A program made the position numbers and the translations under genes. This document shows, one piece after another, positions 46,701 through 54,533 of a stretch of DNA of 64,000 nt. The number at the start of each line of letters is the position of its first letter. The stretch's first letter is position 1. This DNA comes from Paenibacillus sp. MMS20-IR301 (GTDB taxonomy: Bacteria; Bacillota; Bacilli; Paenibacillales; Paenibacillaceae), in the NCBI RefSeq assembly GCF_032302195.1, contig NZ_CP135275.1, positions 2,666,001-2,730,000 of the forward strand, in the 5' to 3' direction. Under the pieces are notes generated by a model. That model saw nothing but the letters and a program-made list of their open reading frames with translations, had not been told where the DNA came from and did no database searches.

Positions 46701-46849
46701 TGATAACACCCTCTTGTTGAAATATATTCCAGGCATTGTCATGATGCCCTTGCACTATTAGTATAAAGTCCCTTTCATTTCCTCACAAATATTTATTTTT
46801 CGCATCTGGACACCATGATACCGTTCTCTAAATGCTTATATAAGACAAA

Positions 46850-46890
46850 AATGCGGCAAAGCCGGCTTGTCACCGGACATTTGCCGCATT
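46850..46890. terminator. Terminator of the 125-aa protein gene
   Basis: AATGCGGCAAA / TTTGCCGCATT (46850-46860 / 46880-46890), with inner CCGG pairing and a T run on the minus strand, 15 bp past the stop codon. Confidence 0.75.
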
Positions 46891-46904
46891 GTGTCATTCC
46901 TGCC

Positions 46905-47282
46905 CTAGATCAGCGCATTGAAATGGCCCTCTGCATCTACTGTTGCCACCCGGGGATCGGTTTGGCCGATGCCCTTGAATCCGCCTTTCCACTCCATCCG
47001 CCACTGCGGGCTCTGATTCACGGGAACGGCAGAAGCAATATCAGCGGAAGCGGTGCTCCCGGTTTTGCGGGCCAACTGGACCTCCAGCAGCCGGATTTGC
47101 CGCTGCAGCTGCTCCCGGCGGGGGCCCTGCACCCCGCCATCCCCCGCCGCATTCACCTTATCCAGCTCGCTCATCAGCCGGCTCCGCTGCTTCTCCAGCG
47201 AGCTGACATCACTCTGTGTGCCGCCGTATGCTGTAATTGCCTGAACTGGGCTGATACCCGGTATCGTCTGTAACGCCATCAC
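46905..47282 (-). CDS. Small hypothetical protein with a coiled-coil centre
   Basis: 125 aa, start at GTG 47282 or ATG 47279 after GGAGGG. Residues 25-75 contain two short helices with heptad-like Leu/Ile spacing (SLEKQRSRLMSELDKV, RREQLQRQIRLLEVQLARK). The C-terminus (WRMEWKGGFKGIGQTDPRVA) is unlike any domain I know. FlxA-like or phage-tail-like small coiled proteins are possible analogues. It has its own terminator and is divergent from the ArsR-type gene. Confidence 0.6.
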   Translation of the reverse strand: MMALQTIPGISPVQAITAYGGTQSDVSSLEKQRSRLMSELDKVNAAGDGGVQGPRREQLQRQIRLLEVQLARKTGSTASADIASAVPVNQSPQWRMEWKGGFKGIGQTDPRVATVDAEGHFNALI

Positions 47283-47439
47283 TCATCCCTCCGTTCCCCG
47301 GCTCCCTTCCCGGACCCGGAACCTTGAACTCTTCTGTTAATCTCTATTACCCCGGCATCCCTGCTATGACAACCTCCGGCCGGATTGACAAAGTAAGCCG
47401 CTTCTCTTATGTTGAAATGAGAGTAAAGGAGGATGCCCA

Positions 47440-48474
47440 GTGGCGCTAGAACAGAGTGAGCACGAGGTTACACCGGCGGCTATACATACAATCTCTTCTG
47501 TAGCAGAAGCAATCGCCTTGCTGTCAAGCTATGCCGTGCCTGAGCAGCATGCGTATGCACAGCATGAGCATGGGCTTATGCATCAAGCTTTATCTGCTGA
47601 ATCCATTGCCTTTCTTGCCGGCTGGAGAAGCAGAAACGGCTTTGATTTCATGTATTTATATGAATTTTTTATACCGTTCCCTTATTTCAACGATTTAACG
47701 TTATTTCTGGATGAAATAGCGAAGCTCTCTGATGAAGCTTATCTGGGCTGCCTGCTGGGCGGGGAATTGACTCAGGAACAGATTGCTTCAGGCTTGCAGA
47801 ATCCGGATGCAATTGCTGATTTCGGGTCTGCTGAATACTCTTCCTTCGGCGATAAACCGGAATTTATAAAGGTGTTGCTCACGGAGCTTGAGTCCATCCG
47901 CGCTTCCATCCATCTTGTATTGACGGAAATTGCCGCCTCAGAAGCTTTGCGGAGTCAGCAAGAGACCCGGCAAGGCCTGTATGAGGCTGCCCTGCAGAAC
48001 GCCCGGGCTTTCGGACTGGAGCCGCTCCCGTTAGCACAGAAGCTGATGGGCAAAACTTTTCAGAGAGTCAGCAGCTATCAATCCTATTATTTCATCCCTT
48101 CTTACTACCTGTCCCCCCACCGTATCCGGCTATTCGATCACAATACTTGTATCGTAATCTATGGCTGCTACAGTGCCCAGCTGAATATACTGGAGCAAAG
48201 CCAGGAGCTGGAGAAGCAGATGAAAGCATTATCCGACCGGAACCGGATCGTGATTCTGCGGATGCTGCATCAGCGCAGGGAATACGGGGCAAGACTGGCG
48301 AACGCACTGGATATCACGACCGCGACAGTGTCGCATCATCTGGAAATTTTGAAGCAGGCTGAGCTGATTATCGAGGAGAAGGCCGGCAATATCAAATATT
48401 TCAGGCTTAACCAGGCCAGGTTTAACAAGCTGCTGAAGGATCTTAGTTTATTTATTGAAGTGGATAATATGTAG
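47440..48474 (+). CDS. ArsR-type HTH regulator with long N-terminal domain
   Basis: 344 aa from a GTG start with AAAGGAGG 7 bases upstream. The C-terminal 90 residues are an ArsR winged helix (LSDRNRIVILRMLHQRREYG... ITTATVSHHLEILKQAELI, about 255-310). The N-terminal 245 residues are helical and of unknown function, as in the DUF5937-type ArsR proteins that control adjacent ABC exporters. The exporter genes start about 130 bp downstream on the same strand after a terminator-like hairpin. Confidence 0.8.
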   Translation: MALEQSEHEVTPAAIHTISSVAEAIALLSSYAVPEQHAYAQHEHGLMHQALSAESIAFLAGWRSRNGFDFMYLYEFFIPFPYFNDLTLFLDEIAKLSDEAYLGCLLGGELTQEQIASGLQNPDAIADFGSAEYSSFGDKPEFIKVLLTELESIRASIHLVLTEIAASEALRSQQETRQGLYEAALQNARAFGLEPLPLAQKLMGKTFQRVSSYQSYYFIPSYYLSPHRIRLFDHNTCIVIYGCYSAQLNILEQSQELEKQMKALSDRNRIVILRMLHQRREYGARLANALDITTATVSHHLEILKQAELIIEEKAGNIKYFRLNQARFNKLLKDLSLFIEVDNM

Positions 48475-48479
48475 TATGG

Positions 48480-48512
48480 AACGATCTCCGGTGACCCCGG
48501 CGGTCGTTTTTT
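48480..48512 (+). terminator. Terminator/attenuator after the ArsR-type gene
   Basis: AACGATCTCCGG / CCGGCGGTCGTT imperfect stem followed by six T residues directly after the stop codon and before the exporter genes. Confidence 0.65.
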
Positions 48513-48604
48513 ATTTTCGCATGAAAAATATACTTGCAAATTTTAGAAATGCAGTGCTATTTTAATATTAGATATTTATCTTATATATGAAAGGTATTGA
48601 TCTT

Positions 48605-49588
48605 ATGATTAACGAGGAAATTATTCAAGTCCGCAATTTGAAACGGACCTATCAAACCACTGAGGGGATGTTCAAGCGGAAGCGGCGGACCGTCGAAGCC
48701 TTGCAAGGGATCACATTCTCGGTTCACGAAGGGGAGATTATCGGCTTACTGGGCCCAAACGGCGCAGGCAAAACAACAACGATTAAAATTCTGACCACCA
48801 TGCTTGCTCCTACCTCCGGCGAGGTGCGCATTCTCGGGCTTGACCCTGTGAAGGATTTCAAACAGCTGCGTCCCCGGATCAACTTTATCCTCGGCGGAGA
48901 ACGCAATCTGTATTGGCGGTTATCCGCGTATGATAATCTTGTATATTTTGCCGATCTATACCGGGTGCCCCGCCTTGTGCAGAAGAGCAGAATTCCGCAA
49001 TTGCTTGAGCTGGTAGGCTTAACAGAGGTCGCACACCGGAGAGTGGAGACCTTCTCCAAAGGGATGAAGCAAAAGCTGCAAATTGCCCGGGGTCTGATTA
49101 ATGATCCGAAAATTCTGTTTCTGGATGAGCCGACGATCGGCCTCGATCCGGTAAGCGCGCGGCAGCTGCGCGATATTTTGCGCGGATTGAAGCAGCAGGG
49201 AACAACGATTCTGCTCACTACACATTATATGCCTGAAGCGGATGAGCTCTGCGACCGGATCGCTTTTATTAATCAAGGCTTAATTTCAATACTGGATACC
49301 CCTGAAGAGCTTAAGAAGAGGATCGACCAGATCTCTGTGATAGCCTGCAGCATCCCTGGACTAACGGAGGAAGAGCACGGGAATATTGCAAACCACCCGG
49401 CGGTGCTTAATCTGCAGGCCGGGGAGCCGGACCAGCTGGAGCATTTGCGCATCCAGACCCGTACACCGCAAGAGCTGGTGATGGAGCTCTACAGTATTGC
49501 AGGTGCAGCCAGAATGGCCAATTTGTCCATTACAACGCCTACCTTAGAAGATGTTTACATTCAAATGATAGGCGGTGAGGTCTCTTGA
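48605..49588 (+). CDS. ABC exporter ATP-binding protein (daunorubicin/YhaQ type)
   Basis: 327 aa from the ATG at 48605; an ATG at 48587 has no Shine-Dalgarno, whereas AAAGG lies 10 bases before 48605. Walker A is GPNGAGKTTT (about 47-56), the signature is FSKGMKQKLQIAR (about 149-161) and Walker B is LFLDEPTIGLD (about 168-178). An H-loop THYMPEADELCD is present. The C-terminal DUF4162-like extension (about 240-327) is typical of DrrA-type ATPases. It overlaps the first permease gene by 4 bp. Confidence 0.92.
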   Translation: MINEEIIQVRNLKRTYQTTEGMFKRKRRTVEALQGITFSVHEGEIIGLLGPNGAGKTTTIKILTTMLAPTSGEVRILGLDPVKDFKQLRPRINFILGGERNLYWRLSAYDNLVYFADLYRVPRLVQKSRIPQLLELVGLTEVAHRRVETFSKGMKQKLQIARGLINDPKILFLDEPTIGLDPVSARQLRDILRGLKQQGTTILLTTHYMPEADELCDRIAFINQGLISILDTPEELKKRIDQISVIACSIPGLTEEEHGNIANHPAVLNLQAGEPDQLEHLRIQTRTPQELVMELYSIAGAARMANLSITTPTLEDVYIQMIGGEVS

Positions 49589-50382
49589 AGCTGACCGCTG
49601 CGCCAGAATTCAGATCCTATCTCCATACGATAAAGGTACATATGAAGCTCTCGCTCGCCCGTCCGATGTTCCAGTTCATTATATTCCTGTCGCCCTTCCT
49701 GTTCTCGACGATAGCTATATTAATTTACGGCAAGTCCTCTTCCGCACAGATTTTCCAGTATGTCGTGCTGGGCTCCGGGTTCATCACACTCTGGTCCTCC
49801 ATTGTATTCTCCTCTGCCAGTGATGTTAACCGCGAGAAGTACTATGGAACCTTAGAGCTGTTATTTACCGCACCCGTCCCGTTCGGGCTTACACTTGCAG
49901 GTAAAATCACAGCCAACACCCTCTGGGGACTGTTGTCGATGCTGATTTCTTATGTCTATTTAGCGGTCTTTTACCGTGTTCCTATGGTCATCGGCCATCC
50001 GCTGCATTTTATCCTGGCCTACCTCTTTGTCTTATGCTCGCTCTCCGTGTTCTCTTTCTTCCTGGCCATACTCTTTACCTTATCCCGTCAGGCTTACGCC
50101 CTGATGAATATGCTGGAATATCCCGTGTATCTGCTCTGCGGATTCATGTTCCCGGTTACTCTGCTGCCGGATTGGATAAAGCCGGTATCGTGGATGCTGC
50201 CGCCTACCTGGGCCATTGAGCTGCTGCGGATGATCAGCCGGACAAGCGCAGCGCAGGGTGAGCTTATTTTAGCCTGGGGTGTGTTGCTGCTATTAACCGT
50301 CATATATCTTATTATTTCTCTTGTCTGCTACCGGCTTGTGGAGAAGCGGGCCAGAATCCATGGGAATTTGGGGGTGTTTTGA
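49585..50382 (+). CDS. ABC-2 type exporter permease
   Basis: 265 aa from a TTG that overlaps the ATPase stop codon (TTGA). Six predicted membrane helices, the first at about 26-46 (MFQFIIFLSPFLFSTIAILIY). The ABC-2 signature is in the LLCGFMFPVTLLPDWIKPVSWMLPPTW stretch (about 188-214). It forms a heterodimeric exporter with the next gene product. GGTGAGG lies just upstream. Confidence 0.86.
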   Translation: MKLTAAPEFRSYLHTIKVHMKLSLARPMFQFIIFLSPFLFSTIAILIYGKSSSAQIFQYVVLGSGFITLWSSIVFSSASDVNREKYYGTLELLFTAPVPFGLTLAGKITANTLWGLLSMLISYVYLAVFYRVPMVIGHPLHFILAYLFVLCSLSVFSFFLAILFTLSRQAYALMNMLEYPVYLLCGFMFPVTLLPDWIKPVSWMLPPTWAIELLRMISRTSAAQGELILAWGVLLLLTVIYLIISLVCYRLVEKRARIHGNLGVF

Positions 50383-50383
50383 G

Positions 50384-51178
50384 ATGGAAGCTATTGCCCG
50401 TTTTTACCGCCATGCCCACTTATCGTTCAAGGCCCTGTTCGGCTGGCTGAGTCCGGGGGTCTATCTGATGGTTATGGTGATCAATCCGTTAAGTCAATTG
50501 CTGTTCTTTGCTATGCTGGCCAAGTATGCTTACCACAGCAGCAATCTGGCCGGTTATGTCGTGTCTAACGCTCTTCTGTTATGCGTGCTGAATGCCGTCT
50601 TCGGCATGATGACCGTCATCACCGCAGACCGCCAGATGGGTACGCTGCAGCTGGTTGTGGCAAGCCCTGCAAGCAAAGCTGCTGTATTCTTTGCCCGTTC
50701 AGTATTCCACATTCTCAGCGGCCTGTTCACGGCAGTGCTTGGTCTAGCCTTCGGTATACTGGTCTTTGGACTCAGCTTCTCCTTCGGGCAGCTGGCCTGG
50801 CTTAGCCTCGTTTGGGCTGCTTCAATATTTGCCGCCTGCGGACTGGGGTTTGTCATCTCCAGCTTTGCGCTGTGGTCGCCATCCATGCATATCTGGGCCA
50901 ATCTGCTCGCAAGCTTACTGCTGCTGCTCAGCGGAGCCAGCTACCCACGGTCTCATATGCCCGGCTGGATGTACAGGCTGTCTGAATTTTTCCCGCTGAC
51001 AAGAGGGGTAGAGGCAACGAAAGCGCTTGTAGCCACCGAAGGAGACAGATTTACGTCACTCCTTGCCCGGATAGCCGGCGAATGTCTGCTCGGCACCGGA
51101 TTTTTCCTGCTGGGCTTGCTGCTGTTCTATTTTGCAGAATATCTGGCAAGGGTGAAGGGCTCTTTGGATATGGAATAG
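50384..51178 (+). CDS. ABC-2 type exporter permease
   Basis: 264 aa from the ATG at 50384, one base past the previous stop, with GGGGGTG upstream; the in-frame ATG at 50321 lies within the preceding gene. Six predicted helices, including LFFAMLAKYAYH and ANLLASLLLLLSGASYPRSHMPGWMY (about 172-197), equivalent to the ABC-2 signature loop. It is the partner permease of the preceding gene. The operon ends at a hairpin after the stop. Confidence 0.86.
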   Translation: MEAIARFYRHAHLSFKALFGWLSPGVYLMVMVINPLSQLLFFAMLAKYAYHSSNLAGYVVSNALLLCVLNAVFGMMTVITADRQMGTLQLVVASPASKAAVFFARSVFHILSGLFTAVLGLAFGILVFGLSFSFGQLAWLSLVWAASIFAACGLGFVISSFALWSPSMHIWANLLASLLLLLSGASYPRSHMPGWMYRLSEFFPLTRGVEATKALVATEGDRFTSLLARIAGECLLGTGFFLLGLLLFYFAEYLARVKGSLDME

Positions 51179-51191
51179 GGATATGCAAAAG

Positions 51192-51209
51192 GCCTCCATC
51201 GCTGGAGGC
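51192..51209. terminator. Terminator between two exporter loci
   Basis: GCCTCCA / TGGAGGC 7-bp stem with a 4-base loop and T-rich right flank, between convergent exporter genes. Confidence 0.65.
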
Positions 51210-51234
51210 TTATTTGTATAATAAAGCTTATCTG

Positions 51235-51945
51235 CTACTCATCCTTTAACCGCCGCACATACAAAACAACAGACAATAATGTTAATAGAATTGTCCATAT
51301 CAGAGTAATCAGCAGAGGTTTTACTATATCCCACGCCGTATAGCCTGTATTGCTTATCCCTAAGAAATGTACAAGCTGACTGCTAGGCACATAATCCAGC
51401 ACCTTAAGGACCGGATAGTCCTTCACGAATACCGCTCCCCAAGGCGCCCCCATAAATATGGTTGCTACAGGAAGTATCGATAAAGATGATTCAAGCACGG
51501 TCTTCGAGTATAAACCGCAAATCGTCCCGGCTGCTGTATAGAGAATAATCGAAAGCAAGATAACCGCTGCAAAAACCCAAATATTAACCGGCTTATAGCC
51601 AAATATCAGCGTACTGATACCCAGAATAACCACAGACATTGCAAAGACGAGGGCACTTTTACCGGCCAGAACATCCATGGTAGTCGCCGGAGTCATCATT
51701 AACGACCGCAAGGTGTTACGTTCCTTCTCCTCTGCAATCAGGCAGGCTTGAGCGAAGCATGTCAGCAGAACAAACGAAGTATTGAACAGGAAACCGCTGG
51801 CTCCCGGCAAAGAAGCGCCTGCCCCGCGAAACAGAACGGCGAGAATAACCGGGAAGACCAGCATAATGGAGAGCGCATAATTACGCGAGAACTCCTTATA
51901 ATCCTTCACAAATATCGCCAGGGAACGTTTGTATGAGATATTCAT
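51235..51945 (-). CDS. ABC-2 type exporter permease of the LytTR-associated locus
   Basis: 236 aa, with six predicted helices (ALSIMLVFPVILAVLFRG at 24-41; LVFAMSVVILGISTLIFG; IWVFAAVILLSIILYTAAGTICG). A short EEKERNTLRSLMMTPATTMDVL loop (about 72-93) is typical of ABC-2 (NatB-like) permeases. It overlaps the upstream ATPase gene by 4 bp (ATGA). As a single permease gene it probably works as a homodimer with the ATPase. The export cargo is unknown. Confidence 0.85.
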   Translation of the reverse strand: MNISYKRSLAIFVKDYKEFSRNYALSIMLVFPVILAVLFRGAGASLPGASGFLFNTSFVLLTCFAQACLIAEEKERNTLRSLMMTPATTMDVLAGKSALVFAMSVVILGISTLIFGYKPVNIWVFAAVILLSIILYTAAGTICGLYSKTVLESSLSILPVATIFMGAPWGAVFVKDYPVLKVLDYVPSSQLVHFLGISNTGYTAWDIVKPLLITLIWTILLTLLSVVLYVRRLKDE

Positions 51946-52787
51946 AGCAGCTCACTTCCTGTCATTTTAATGAAAATATCCCCTAGACTCGGCTCTTTGG
52001 TTGCTAACCGGTCAATCAATCCCTGCCTCATCCAGTCGGCGATCTGCTCACCTGTCTTCTCACCGACCGGAAGCTCGTAAGCTTCCCCGCCAGTTAACTC
52101 AACCGAAACTACGTTCTCCCGGTGCTGCCGTTTAAGCTCCTTCGGTGAACCGATGGCCTGAATCCTTCCCTGATACAGAATCGCAACACGGCTGCACAAT
52201 AATTCGGCCTCAGCCATATCATGCGTGGTCAGAAAAATCGTTGTCCCTTGCTCATTTAAATAGCGTAAGCCTTTATAAATATGTATGGAGTTCACCGGGT
52301 CGAGGGCAGAAGTAGGTTCATCCAGGAATAACAGCTCCGGTTTGTGAATGATTGCACAGGCCAGCAGCACACGCTGACGCATTCCTTTGGATAAGAGCTT
52401 GACCTTCTTTTTACGTTCTCCGCTCAAATTTACAAACTGCAGCACCTGATCGACTGAAGATTTGGGAAGATCATATAGTTTACGGTACAGCTGCAGATTC
52501 TCTTCAATGGATAAGCGCTCGTACAGGCCGCTGTTGTCTGTTAAAATACCGAAACGCATCTTCTGCGCAGACTTCTGCATCATCTCCGCCGGCTCATTAA
52601 ATACATGGACCTGTCCGCTGGTCGGATTTAACTGTGCGGTAAGAAGCTTGATTAAGGTTGTTTTTCCGGCACCGCTTGGACCAAGGAACCCGAAGATTTC
52701 ACCCTTTGGAATGGAAAAGGAGACATCTTCCAGAGCATCCTTGCTGCCGAATTGCTTGCGGATCCGGTTTACTTCGATAACATCCAT
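51942..52787 (-). CDS. ABC exporter ATP-binding protein of the LytTR-associated locus
   Basis: 281 aa from the ATG at 52787 (AAGGAAGTG upstream); the longer in-frame ATG at 52901 runs through the leader. Walker A is GPSGAGKTTL (about 37-46), Q-loop LTDNSGLYERLS (about 82-93), signature LSKGMRQRVL (about 131-140) and Walker B LLFLDEPTSALD (about 152-163). The H-loop is in TTHDMAEAELLC. A regulatory gene encoding a degenerate ABC domain fused to LytTR lies just upstream, suggesting that the regulator evolved from this kind of ATPase. Confidence 0.92.
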   Translation of the reverse strand: MDVIEVNRIRKQFGSKDALEDVSFSIPKGEIFGFLGPSGAGKTTLIKLLTAQLNPTSGQVHVFNEPAEMMQKSAQKMRFGILTDNSGLYERLSIEENLQLYRKLYDLPKSSVDQVLQFVNLSGERKKKVKLLSKGMRQRVLLACAIIHKPELLFLDEPTSALDPVNSIHIYKGLRYLNEQGTTIFLTTHDMAEAELLCSRVAILYQGRIQAIGSPKELKRQHRENVVSVELTGGEAYELPVGEKTGEQIADWMRQGLIDRLATKEPSLGDIFIKMTGSELL

Positions 52788-52923
52788 ACATTTCACTTCC
52801 TTAACGTTGATGACAATAAGATATACAAATTGTGTATTTCCTGCCATCAAAACCGGCCGAAATGTAGCTGTCCCCCCCTGAATGGTACCACTCCCCGCCA
52901 AGCTGACCCTATTTCCCCGGAAA

Positions 52924-53859
52924 TTAAATGTTCAAAAGCGCCTTTAATTCCTGCAATTTGGACCGGGATAACGGAACCACGGAATCTTGGCCTGTATGCA
53001 GCCGCAGGCTGTAGCTGTTCTTCGTCCATGTAATGATCTCTCTTACCTTCTGCAGGTTCACAATGTAGGAACGGTGACAGCGGAAGAAGCCGAAATTCAG
53101 CAAACGGTGCTCAAGCTCAGTTAACGTAAGCGCGCAGTCATAATTCTCCCCGCCCACATGAACAAGGATGCAGCCCTCTACACTTTCTATAAAATCAATT
53201 TCCGGCGGATTAAATAGAATCACTTTGTCATTCCTTCTGGTAGAAATCTTCTGCAGGGTTATATTCGCCTCATCCGGCTTCAGCATCTCCGGCTTCCCCT
53301 CTTCGGCGTCCTGAATATCGAGCGGATGAAGTCCGGACTCGTTCAACCGGTATATCACATCACAGGAAATAAGGGCATCCTCTAAATTTGAAGTTAGAAT
53401 TAAGATTTGCTTGTCCTTCGACAGTTCCTCCAGAATCCGTTTGAAATGGCGGCGCTCCTGTTCCTCCAGATAGAAGTAGGGCTCCTCCAGTACAAGTAAA
53501 GGCTGATGCGCAAAAAAGACACGCAGCAAGGTTACATATACCTTTTTGGATGAGCTTAAGTTTTTAATCTTAATCTTCCGTTCTTCCTTGAGAGCGAAAT
53601 ATTCCATCAGCGGCCCGATGCGTTCGCTCCTCTCCGAAACTCTGAGCAGGAAGATCATCAGCTCCTCCACGGTTAACTGCAGATATTCGTTCTGCCCGGC
53701 CTGAAGCACATAATACCGGGTATGATCCCCTAATTGGCTCAACAGGAGCTTCTTTCGCTTCACGTCTGTTATGATGCTGGTCGCCTCGTTTAATGCCGGA
53801 CTAAGGTCAATCTCCGGCAGCATTACTTTCCCGTCAGCATAGATGGGTTGAAATTTCAT
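52924..53859 (-). CDS. LytTR transcriptional regulator fused to a degenerate ABC-ATPase-like domain
   Basis: 311 aa from the ATG at 53859 (AGGAGG, 6 bases). Residues 50-170 follow ABC-ATPase order but degenerate. A Q-loop/helical-domain look-alike (EYLQLTVEELMIFLLRVSER, 58-77) comes first. A signature replaced by LSSSKK (101-106) follows, then a Walker-B-like LLVLEEPYFYL (121-131) and an H-loop position read as Asn (TSNLEDAL). There is no Walker A, so ATP hydrolysis is unlikely. Residues 205-311 are a LytTR DNA-binding domain (FIESVEGCILVHV, FFRCHRSYIVNLQKVREI). It sits 136 bp upstream of an ABC ATPase and permease, and probably controls them. Confidence 0.85.
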   Translation of the reverse strand: MKFQPIYADGKVMLPEIDLSPALNEATSIITDVKRKKLLLSQLGDHTRYYVLQAGQNEYLQLTVEELMIFLLRVSERSERIGPLMEYFALKEERKIKIKNLSSSKKVYVTLLRVFFAHQPLLVLEEPYFYLEEQERRHFKRILEELSKDKQILILTSNLEDALISCDVIYRLNESGLHPLDIQDAEEGKPEMLKPDEANITLQKISTRRNDKVILFNPPEIDFIESVEGCILVHVGGENYDCALTLTELEHRLLNFGFFRCHRSYIVNLQKVREIITWTKNSYSLRLHTGQDSVVPLSRSKLQELKALLNI

Positions 53860-53890
53860 GCGATCCTCCTGATCATTTGCGCCATAGGGT

Positions 53891-54355
53891 TCAGCGGCTC
53901 TCCCCCGGGGCAGCGGCCAGAATCCTGCCGGCAAACATTATCATCTGCGCTTGCTCCGTCTCTGTCAGCCCTGCCGTCAATGCTGTAATCTGCTGCTCGA
54001 TCCGTTCACCGGCCTCATGAATAATCTGCCACCCTGCAGAAGTCGCCTTAACATTGAAACCCCGCTTATCTGTCTCAGATACCGTCCGCTCCACCAGTCC
54101 GCGGCGCTGGGCACGGTCGACCAGTCCGGTAATGCTGGATTTGTCGAGGCCCAGATGCCGGGCCAGCTGCAGCATGCTTGGCTCACGGTCACGCAGGATG
54201 CCAAGCAGCCGGATCTGAATAATGGAGAGATCATGCTCAGCGCCAATTCTCCCAAGGATGTTCTGAATCAGGAAGGAGACCTGCACCAGGCTGTCGACAA
54301 TTGTAAGATCGTCCAGGTTATCTAAAGGTTTACCGTAATTAATCATTTGGATCAC
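53891..54355 (-). CDS. MarR-family transcriptional regulator
   Basis: 154 aa, GTG start at 54355 with GGAG upstream (ATG 54346 is an alternative). Winged-helix core SMLQLARHLGLDKSSITGLVDRAQRRGLVERTVSETDKRGFNV (about 60-102) sits between the usual dimerisation helices. MarR proteins repress genes for stress or drug response, typically their own and a divergent gene. The divergent MDR oxidoreductase and the phased palindromes between them fit this. It is also co-directional with the LytTR regulator 31 bp downstream, so it may share an operon with the exporter. Confidence 0.88.
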   Translation of the reverse strand: MIQMINYGKPLDNLDDLTIVDSLVQVSFLIQNILGRIGAEHDLSIIQIRLLGILRDREPSMLQLARHLGLDKSSITGLVDRAQRRGLVERTVSETDKRGFNVKATSAGWQIIHEAGERIEQQITALTAGLTETEQAQMIMFAGRILAAAPGESR

Positions 54356-54413
54356 TCACTCCGGTCTTTACCAGTTTTATGTACCAGCGTGTTTGCCGCC
54401 GGCTGCCTTACAT

Positions 54414-54422
54414 ATTGTACCA
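54414..54422 (-). promoter_or_regulatory. marR-side extended -10 promoter
   Basis: Read on the minus strand, TGG-TACAAT (54422-54414) is an extended -10 element 60 bp upstream of the marR start codon. Confidence 0.45.
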
Positions 54423-54431
54423 CAATATTTG

Positions 54432-54496
54432 TTGACTTTGTACGCGGAACAAACTATATTGTTTGTATTACAAACTTTTTAGTTTGTTCCACAAAC
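54432..54496 (+). promoter_or_regulatory. Oxidoreductase promoter with phased MarR-type operators
   Basis: -35 TTGACT (54432-54437) and -10 TATATT (54455-54460) have an ideal 17-bp spacer. ACAAAC-N6-GTTTGT palindromes lie at 54449-54466 (covering the -10) and 54470-54487. A third ACAAAC half-site follows at 54491-54496. The three left arms are spaced exactly 21 bp apart, two helical turns, so bound dimers would share one DNA face. This is a likely repressor site for the adjacent MarR protein. Confidence 0.75.
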
Positions 54497-54533
54497 AAAT
54501 TTATGCCACTTGTGGCACATGGAGGCTAATCTT

